Source: a virus
Virus record (IMG/VR): IMGVR_UViG_3300043449_000987
Coordinates: 36,368 to 100,367 of that record
Reading direction: 5' to 3' (one strand)
DNA: 64,000 bases
Shown here: one piece after another, positions 58,669 to 64,000 of the stretch
Numbering within the stretch: position 1 is the first letter of the stretch
Layout: each line of letters begins with the position of its first letter
The notes under the pieces: generated by a model
The model's input: only the letters and a program-made list of their open reading frames with translations
Told to the model about the DNA's origin: nothing
The model's database searches: none
Made by a program: the position numbers and the translations under genes

Positions 58669-59988
58669 TTAGTAGTACTTAAGGTTGTGTACAAACAAGT
58701 TACCAGCAATCAAGGTGTCTGTAGGCTCGCAGTCAAACTTGTAGACTGTTGCATCTCCGTCAATTACCTCAATAGATTCTACAAGAACTTCTGAGAATGT
58801 CATTGACTCTGGATTGAAAGCAATAACATAATCTCCAACTTCTAGTCCTTCTGTAACTTTATAAGAATAAACGTTTCCACGCTTAACAAAAATACCCTGC
58901 TCTAATGAGTACTTCTTTGAAGGATCATTGTTAATTGTCATTATCTTATTAACTTGCTTTGACTGAAGATTTGCAATACGTGTTGAAACAGTTGTCATAT
59001 TTGTAACTGACTCTGTTGTCCAAGAATATGGATCTGCAATAGACTCGTCCACGTTCTCATCAAATGTTCCTGCCCAAACACGATCATTTACAACACAATC
59101 CTTGGCTGCCTTTGTTGCAAGACCTCCGTCTTCAGTTTGTACTGTAATTAATGTATCTTCGTGAATACATCCTGGTGAGAATCCAAATGGTGAGAATCCA
59201 AATGGAGAGAATCCAAATGGAGAGAATCCGAATGGTGAGAAGCCGAATGGAGAGAACCCAAACACGCTAAATGGTGAGAACCCAAATGGTGAGAAGCCAA
59301 ACACTGAAAACGGTGAAAAGCCAAACACTGAGAACGGTGAGAAGCCAAACACTGAGAACGGAACAAACGAAAATGTAGTAGTTACGCTATCAGAGTAGTC
59401 AGACCAGTCTCCAGAACCAAGAGCATTGTTTGCACGAACACGATATTGCTGTGCTGTTCCTTGCTCTTGACCTACTGAAACTGATGTGCTGCTTGTATTT
59501 CCTGACTTTCCATCTGTTGCTTCCCAATCATAACTTGTAATTGCAGATCCACCATTATCTGGTGCTGACCAGGATACTGAGTCATTACCTGCTGAAGGCG
59601 ATGATACTGAAGGCTTTCCAACTTTATTTGGAACTGTTGTTACGCTTTCGGCATTAGATGATACTTCTGTTGAAGAACCAATTGATGAATTAGCCTTAAT
59701 TTTAAATGTATAACTTCTATTACTTAGTAATCCAGTTACACGATATGGAGAAGATGTTGCTGTAAAGTTTACATCGGCAATTCCTGAAGAAGATGCTGTG
59801 ATTGTAAAACTTGTAGCAGTAGAACCAATACCTGTACCTGCTACATATGTAATGTCATATTGAGCATTATTATAGCCATATCCTACTTTTTGAACATTGG
59901 TAATTGTTGGTTCTGCTGGAGCAATACCCCAGTATCTGATTGTCTGCTTAGCAGACTTTCCTGATTTACCACCTCTACGAATTGCCAT
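58669..59988 (-). CDS. FN3 adhesin with FSPF repeats and C-terminal Hint (intein-like) domain
   Basis: 439 residues in four parts: a basic start (RRGGKSGKSAK); two FN3 domains (about 25-118 and 120-205); a repeat tract of FSPFG and FSVFG units (207-272); and a Hint domain from Cys274 (CIHEDTLITVQTEDGG) to His434-Asn435 (LFVHN), followed only by LKYY. Block A Cys, the VGDYV strand and the terminal HN are typical for Hint or bacterial intein-like domains. The block B TxxH appears as SLEQ and the block F His as Asp, so the chemistry may be reduced to one cleavage. It probably sits on the tail fibre, where the Hint could process or couple the C-terminus. Confidence 0.8.
   Translation of the reverse strand: MAIRRGGKSGKSAKQTIRYWGIAPAEPTITNVQKVGYGYNNAQYDITYVAGTGIGSTATSFTITASSSGIADVNFTATSSPYRVTGLLSNRSYTFKIKANSSIGSSTEVSSNAESVTTVPNKVGKPSVSSPSAGNDSVSWSAPDNGGSAITSYDWEATDGKSGNTSSTSVSVGQEQGTAQQYRVRANNALGSGDWSDYSDSVTTTFSFVPFSVFGFSPFSVFGFSPFSVFGFSPFGFSPFSVFGFSPFGFSPFGFSPFGFSPFGFSPFGFSPGCIHEDTLITVQTEDGGLATKAAKDCVVNDRVWAGTFDENVDESIADPYSWTTESVTNMTTVSTRIANLQSKQVNKIMTINNDPSKKYSLEQGIFVKRGNVYSYKVTEGLEVGDYVIAFNPESMTFSEVLVESIEVIDGDATVYKFDCEPTDTLIAGNLFVHNLKYY
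59163..59365 (-). repeat. Tandem FSPF/FSVFG-coding repeats
   Basis: About a dozen near-identical 15-24-base units (GGATTCTCACCATTT and variants) encode GFSPF and SVFGFSPF. They sit between the FN3 domains and the Hint domain. Such repeats can change copy number by slippage or recombination. Confidence 0.85.
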
Positions 59989-60020
59989 TTATATCTCCTC
60001 TATTCTTTATTAAATTAATA

Positions 60021-61502
60021 TTACGCTGTTAGGTCGCCAGTTAAGATCCAAGTATCAGTTGAACGCTTAACTAACGTTGCTGCTGAATACTGTGCACGTA
60101 ACTTCAAACCAGGTGTATAGTAAACAGTTACTCCTGCTGCTGCAGCAATTGTAACTTGTCCTGTACCCTTTTGGAAAATATCAACAGACGATCCTACGGG
60201 GAAGGCAACTGTTGCATTTGTTGGAACTGTAACAGTAGTTGAAGAAGATGAATCCATTTCAACTAAGTTGGTTGAATCTGTTAAAGCAAGAGTATAACTT
60301 GATGTCTTATTATTAAAGGATACTAACATTGCTGCATTTAGATCTGCTGTGCTTGCCTTTGATGCAAGAGCAGTTGTTACTGTTGAAGCAAAGTTAGCAT
60401 CATCACCAAGTGCTGCTGCAAGTTCATCAAGTGTATTTAGTGCTGCAGGTGCTGATGCAACAAGATTTGCCACTGCTGTTCCAACGAACTCTGTTGTAGC
60501 AATCTGTGTTGTATTTGTTCCTGCTGCTGCTGTTGGTGCTGTTGGTGTTCCAGTTAGTGCTGGAGATACAAGTGCTGCCTTAGCAGCAAGATCTGTTGTA
60601 AGATTTACAATAGATGATTGTGAAAGACCATTTGCATCAATCTTTGCATCTGTAACTGATCCATCTGATGGTGTTCTTGTATCAGAAAGACGTGAGTCTC
60701 CTGTGTATACCAGGTTTGCTGAATCTGTAATGCCATGTACATTTGTTGTGTCAGAATTGTGATCTGAAACCTTTGTATCTGCTGCAGATCCTGCTGCTGA
60801 AATTGCTGCGGTTTGTGCATCTGAAGCCTTTAATTCTGCATAAGCCTTTGTTGCAAGTAGGGATGTATCTCCAATACCGTGCACATTTGTTGTTGCATCA
60901 TTATGATCAGATACTGACTCTGCAATTGCGTTGTTGCGATTTGTTACTTCGTCTGCAATCTTACCATCTGTATATGAATTTGCAGAAGTTTCTGCTGTCT
61001 CAATTGCTGTATTAAGACTGGTTGCTTGTGCAGTAAGTGCAGCATTACGGTCTGTAACATTTTGAGCAAGAGCATCAGTCAAATCATCAGTGTATACAAT
61101 GTTTGCAGTATTTGTAATACCGTGAACATTTTCTGTTAGAATTCCGTGATTGCTTACAGCATTATCTACTGTATTAACAAAATCGCCAATTTCCTTAAGT
61201 GTATTTAGTGTTTCTGGTGCTCCATCAATAAGTGCACCAAGTTGGCTAATAGGAATATTGCCATTTGCTGTAAGGGTAGCAACACCATTTGGTTGTCCCT
61301 TTTCTGAGTCTAGAACAAAGCCATTGCCGTCTAGATCTCCAAAATCTTTGAATATACCAAGAGAAGACCAGTTGTTAACGCCGTCACCAATTTTGAATTG
61401 TCCAGTGTCGGTTACAAATCCGATTTCTCCTGCTGCTAAAATTGGGTTTGCTGCATCCCATTGTGCTGCAGTACCTCTGCGTTGTTGCATTCTTGTTGCC
61501 AT
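60021..61502 (-). CDS. Tail fibre protein with Mtd-like N-terminal domain and repeated shaft
   Basis: 493 residues. The start RMQQRRGTAAQWDAANPILAAGEIGFVTDTGQFKIGDG is the classic N-terminal module of phage tail fibres (Mtd N-domain type). The shaft has repeated NVHGI(T/G)DTAN blocks with helical spacers (TSLNTAIETAETSANSYTDGK), a coiled-coil region, and a C-terminal beta domain (SYTLALTDSTNLVEMDSSSSTTVTVPTN ... DTWILTGDL). It would attach at the tail tip and bind the host. AAGGAG site and own promoter at 61546-61551. Confidence 0.8.
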   Translation of the reverse strand: MATRMQQRRGTAAQWDAANPILAAGEIGFVTDTGQFKIGDGVNNWSSLGIFKDFGDLDGNGFVLDSEKGQPNGVATLTANGNIPISQLGALIDGAPETLNTLKEIGDFVNTVDNAVSNHGILTENVHGITNTANIVYTDDLTDALAQNVTDRNAALTAQATSLNTAIETAETSANSYTDGKIADEVTNRNNAIAESVSDHNDATTNVHGIGDTSLLATKAYAELKASDAQTAAISAAGSAADTKVSDHNSDTTNVHGITDSANLVYTGDSRLSDTRTPSDGSVTDAKIDANGLSQSSIVNLTTDLAAKAALVSPALTGTPTAPTAAAGTNTTQIATTEFVGTAVANLVASAPAALNTLDELAAALGDDANFASTVTTALASKASTADLNAAMLVSFNNKTSSYTLALTDSTNLVEMDSSSSTTVTVPTNATVAFPVGSSVDIFQKGTGQVTIAAAAGVTVYYTPGLKLRAQYSAATLVKRSTDTWILTGDLTA

Positions 61503-61545
61503 CTAGTTTTCTCCTTATGGGGGCTACCCAATGTTTTTCTGTCTT

Positions 61546-61554
61546 ATTATAACA
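61546..61554 (-). promoter_or_regulatory. Extended -10 promoter for the Mtd-like fibre gene
   Basis: TGTTATAAT on the minus strand, 43 bases before ATG 61502; AAGGAG in the leader. Confidence 0.6.
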
Positions 61555-61560
61555 TCAATT

Positions 61561-62019
61561 TTAATTGAAGTTATCTATTGCTGTTCCACCGTCAAATGAG
61601 AATTCCCAAGTATTATCGCTTGGAGATCCACCATCTAATCCTGTGCCTTGTGGGCTATTAAAACTACCACCTTCACGGAAAGTAGTAACAATAAATCCAG
61701 TTCCGTCGATTGCTGTATCGTGGATGTGGTCTGGAAGATTTAAGGTATCATCGATTGTTGCAATTGTTAACCATGAACCACCATAGTAAACATTAATTCT
61801 TTGAGTTAATGTGTCAAACCATTGTGTTCCATTTGTTGGAGAAGAAGGAGGGGTGTTGCTTACTGTCATGGATCCAGTTAATGAATCTACATACGCCTTA
61901 GTAGCAACATGGTTATCAAGAGTTGGTGAACCTGATACCTCTATTGTTCCTCCGAAACTAGCAGATCCATTGACCTGTAGTCCATTCTTTACTTTGAAGT
62001 CTTTATTGACTGTTGCCAA
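61561..62019 (-). CDS. Tail fibre-type protein, short
   Basis: 152 residues. N-terminus MATVNKDFKVKNGLQVNGSASFGG is shared with the next gene upstream (MATVTKNFKVKSGLIVEGATATVGG), so they have a common attachment or assembly module. The rest has fibre-type sequence (ATKAYVDSLTGSM; PPSSPTNGTQWFDTLTQRINVYYGGSW) ending in a Gly-rich tip. Probably a minor fibre or cap protein. Confidence 0.65.
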   Translation of the reverse strand: MATVNKDFKVKNGLQVNGSASFGGTIEVSGSPTLDNHVATKAYVDSLTGSMTVSNTPPSSPTNGTQWFDTLTQRINVYYGGSWLTIATIDDTLNLPDHIHDTAIDGTGFIVTTFREGGSFNSPQGTGLDGGSPSDNTWEFSFDGGTAIDNFN

Positions 62020-62052
62020 TTTTAACCCCTCCCTCTATCCTTTTATTTTTTA

Positions 62053-63399
62053 TTAAATTAGTGTTCCTGCAACAACAACTGTGCTGTTATTGTTTGCAGT
62101 TGTAACAATTAATCGTACGTTTGATCCAGAAACATCTGCAGAGATTGTTGAAAGTGCTCCATTTGTTCCTACCATTGCGTATTCTGTAATTGCTACGTTA
62201 TCAGATGTATCAAGAGTTACAAGAACTTCTGAAACATCTGTGTGTGATCCGCTTGCTACCTTTACAAGGAATTTTCCTGAGCGATATTCATCCTTTGACC
62301 ATGAGTATGCTGTTGCTGCTGATGCAGTTGCAACTGATGTTGTTGCTGCAATTTGCTTTGATACTGAGTTAAGTTCAACTTCAGTAAAGTTTGGAACTAC
62401 TGCCTCAAGAGCAGATACTGCACGAGCATCTGTGAAGTAAAGATTGGCTCCTGGGCCAGTTCCTTCAGCAAGATCATTTGTTGTTGAATCTGCAACACCG
62501 TTTTCTGCGGTAATTGTAAGATTATTTGATCCATCTTTAGTAATTGTAATATTTGTCTTTGTAGCGTTTGCAAGCAATGATGCTGCTTCTGCTTTTGCAC
62601 GAGCATCTGTATAGTAAAGGTTTGAGCCTTCTTCAATGTCTGATGTGCTAAGAGCATTAATTGCATTTGTTGCAAATGTTTCAGCATTTGATTGTGCATC
62701 TGATGCATAGCCTTGTGCTGCTGTATCAAGATCTGAAATCTCGCTATCAACATAGATTGTATTTGCCTTTGTTGAAAGTGCTGAGGTCATATCTGTTGCA
62801 TAATTTGGGTTGTCAGCGATTGCTGCAGCCAACTCATTAAGTGTGTCAAGCATTGCTGGTGCTGCATCTACAAGATTTGCAACTGCAGTATCTGTATATT
62901 GAGTTGCTTCTAACTTAGCAGCAGCAATTGCAGTGTTACGATTTGTAACTTCTGTGCTAATTGCTGAAGAAATTGCATTGTCACGATCTGTGACCTCTGT
63001 GCTAATTGCTGAAGCAAGTTCGCTATCTGTTGCAAAATCTCCATCAATTGTTGCTGTGATTTGAACATTTTGTGAACCGTCAAACATAACTTCACCAGTT
63101 ACATCTCCAACAAGTTCAATTTTTCTTGAGGTCTCAAGAGTTGTTGCTGTATCTGCATTACCAGTTACATCGCCAACAAGATCTGCTGTGATTGTACCTG
63201 CTGCAAAATTTCCATTTCCATCACGCTTAACTACTGAGTTTGCAGTATTTGCTGATGTTGAAGTACCACCAATAAGACCAACAATATAATCTTGGTCATC
63301 TTGCTTCTTAGTAAGAACGTCTTGTCCGCCAACTGTTGCTGTTGCACCTTCAACGATAAGGCCACTCTTTACTTTAAAGTTTTTTGTTACTGTTGCCAT
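62053..63399 (-). CDS. Long tail fibre protein with FTDARA repeats
   Basis: 448 residues. The attachment module (1-25) is followed by VVKRDGNGNFAAGTITADLVGDVTGNADTATTL, alternating Ala-rich helical repeats (EVTDRDNAISSAI, EVTNRNTAIAAAK) and NLYFTDARA/NLYYTDARA repeats, common in trimeric tail fibres. The C-terminal ~85 residues form a beta domain related to that of the next gene. Trimeric shaft with a receptor-binding or capping tip is likely. Confidence 0.75.
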   Translation of the reverse strand: MATVTKNFKVKSGLIVEGATATVGGQDVLTKKQDDQDYIVGLIGGTSTSANTANSVVKRDGNGNFAAGTITADLVGDVTGNADTATTLETSRKIELVGDVTGEVMFDGSQNVQITATIDGDFATDSELASAISTEVTDRDNAISSAISTEVTNRNTAIAAAKLEATQYTDTAVANLVDAAPAMLDTLNELAAAIADNPNYATDMTSALSTKANTIYVDSEISDLDTAAQGYASDAQSNAETFATNAINALSTSDIEEGSNLYYTDARAKAEAASLLANATKTNITITKDGSNNLTITAENGVADSTTNDLAEGTGPGANLYFTDARAVSALEAVVPNFTEVELNSVSKQIAATTSVATASAATAYSWSKDEYRSGKFLVKVASGSHTDVSEVLVTLDTSDNVAITEYAMVGTNGALSTISADVSGSNVRLIVTTANNNSTVVVAGTLI

Positions 63400-63417
63400 T
63401 TTTATTATCTCCTTTTA

Positions 63418-63864
63418 TTATGCCTTAAGTCCTATACGTGCAAAACGTGCAGTGACTGGCTTATGTGCAGGATCTGGAGTGACTGTTAAAGCCACGGTAT
63501 TTCCAGTCCGTGAGACGCTTATGGTGCCAATATTCCCATCGTTGTCTATTGTTCCATATTCGCTAACTGATACATCTGTACCATCAACCAATATGGTCAA
63601 TTCTGTTGCATAGAATTTATTATCTCCTGCTGTAGTCTTAGATAGTGAAACAATATATTTCACCATTCTCCATACAGTAGCATCAAAGTTGTCGATAACT
63701 GTTACGTTCTCAATTCCGTTGATTGTATTTTCATTATTACCTGCTGTGCCAAGTTCATTTCCTGAACCTGCCAGCGTATCAATCAAATCTTCGTAATCGC
63801 CTTGTGTTGGACGGTCACCTGTTTGAAATTTTGATTTGACTTGTGCAATTGTTAGTTTTGCCAT
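63418..63864 (-). CDS. Tail fibre-associated protein
   Basis: 148 residues. Short helical start (KLTIAQVKSKFQTGDRPTQGDYEDLIDTLAG) and a C-terminal beta domain (VWRMVKYIVSLSKTTAGDNKFYATELTILVDGTDVSVSEYG) that resembles the C-terminus of the 448-residue fibre. It heads the fibre operon: TATAAT is 6 bases before the ATG with no ribosome site, so the transcript is probably leaderless. Confidence 0.6.
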   Translation of the reverse strand: MAKLTIAQVKSKFQTGDRPTQGDYEDLIDTLAGSGNELGTAGNNENTINGIENVTVIDNFDATVWRMVKYIVSLSKTTAGDNKFYATELTILVDGTDVSVSEYGTIDNDGNIGTISVSRTGNTVALTVTPDPAHKPVTARFARIGLKA

Positions 63865-63870
63865 AGATGT

Positions 63871-63879
63871 ATTATAACA
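63871..63879 (-). promoter_or_regulatory. Extended -10 box placing a leaderless start at 63864
   Basis: TGTTATAAT, 6 bases, ATG on the minus strand, in the 22-base gap after the preceding gene's stop. Confidence 0.65.
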
Positions 63880-63886
63880 TTATTTT

Positions 63887-64000
63887 TCATAGTATGTAGT
63901 TACTATGTCCAATAATTGCCACTCCAATCGGTGCTGGATTTTCCCTGGTATAACCAGAGAGACCTATATTTTCTATTCTCAACCTAAATGGGAGATGTTC
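63887..64000 (-). CDS. C-terminal end of an unidentified gene (runs off window)
   Basis: 37 codons and a TGA, the only frame open to the edge. The sequence is beta-type (LPFRLRIENIGLSGY ... PIGVAIIGHSNYIL). Given the fibre genes after it, a structural protein is likely, but there is too little to name it. Confidence 0.45.
   Translation of the reverse strand, partial: EHLPFRLRIENIGLSGYTRENPAPIGVAIIGHSNYIL

Noticed and set aside
59148-59366. His/Ser-rich minus-strand open frame in the adhesin gene
   Set aside because: It is an alternative-frame reading of the FSPF repeats with no start site of its own.
1-64000. Joining the partial gene at 1-150 to the partial gene at 63887-64000 across a circular genome
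   Set aside because: Both frames are open to the edge and the join would be in frame, but the 87-residue product would have no HxD or distal His for the oxygenase start. Nothing else shows circularity, so they are treated as two cut genes.
1-64000. CRISPR array or Cas operon linked with the Cas4-like nuclease
   Set aside because: No regularly spaced direct repeats and no cas1/cas2 genes are present. The nuclease lies in a phage recombination operon.
1-64000. Prophage integration module (integrase, attachment site, repressor)
   Set aside because: No tyrosine or serine recombinase and no convincing immunity repressor was seen in this window. The tRNA gene is intact and is not flanked by a repeat that I could find.

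Overview
The window is a slice of a tailed double-stranded DNA phage genome. All supported protein genes and one tRNA lie on the minus strand, so the map reads from 64000 down to 1. Coding density is very high: neighbouring genes commonly overlap by 1-20 bases and no stretch over 300 bases lacks a gene. Genes are cut off at both ends, so the window is not shown to be a complete genome. A tape measure of 2360 residues, an HK97-type head set, a tail tube protein and no visible sheath point to a siphovirus with a long tail. AT-rich DNA, extended -10 promoters, ATG starts directly behind -10 boxes (leaderless genes) and secreted Ala/Thr-rich proteins of a type I associate with planktonic actinobacteria suggest a low-GC freshwater actinobacterial host (acI/Nanopelagicales-like). 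That host call is inference.

Layout in transcription order. (1) 64000-58669: tail fibre and adhesin genes, several sharing an N-terminal module, ending with a fibronectin-III/FSPF-repeat protein that carries a C-terminal Hint (intein-like) domain. (2) 58658-53226: accessory metabolism and modification: a sulfotransferase, two paralogous 2OG-Fe(II)-oxygenase-like proteins, a small Cys-rich protein, a B12-dependent class II ribonucleotide reductase and two prolyl-hydroxylase-like oxygenases. (3) 53210-39943: a giant LamG-like structural protein, portal, protease-scaffold, major capsid protein, head-tail completion proteins, tail tube, and two paralogous tail chaperones. (4) 39915-25393: tape measure, distal tail and baseplate proteins. 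(5) 25396-11750: replication, recombination and nucleotide genes: zinc-ribbon proteins, DnaB helicase, DnaG-type primase, zinc-binding SSB, DnaE-type Pol III alpha with an intact PHP site, RecA, PD-(D/E)XK nuclease, three tandem 2OG oxygenases, Cas4-like exonuclease, RuvC-like resolvase and an Nmad1/DUF1599 protein. (6) 11760-9459: small and large terminase, far from the portal. (7) 9440-3244: a host-like secreted surface protein, a secreted PA14/coiled-coil protein with an apparent ATA start, three small membrane proteins (holin candidates), an HslV/proteasome-beta-like Ntn hydrolase, and a secreted HExxH metalloprotease. (8) 3240-1: tRNA-Asn, three tandem paralogues of an unknown family (DUF6065-like layout), a GlcNAc-transferase-like glycosyltransferase and the start of another 2OG oxygenase.

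Expression logic visible in the DNA: strong intrinsic terminators sit right after the capsid, tail tube and host-like surface protein genes, each followed by a fresh extended -10 promoter (TGnTATAAT/TATACT). About nine genes have the -10 box 4-9 bases before the ATG and no Shine-Dalgarno site, so they look leaderless; the others have AGGAGG-type sites. Eight 2OG-oxygenase-like genes plus a glycosyltransferase and a sulfotransferase suggest heavy modification of protein or glycan surfaces (or of DNA), which is the least explained part of this phage.
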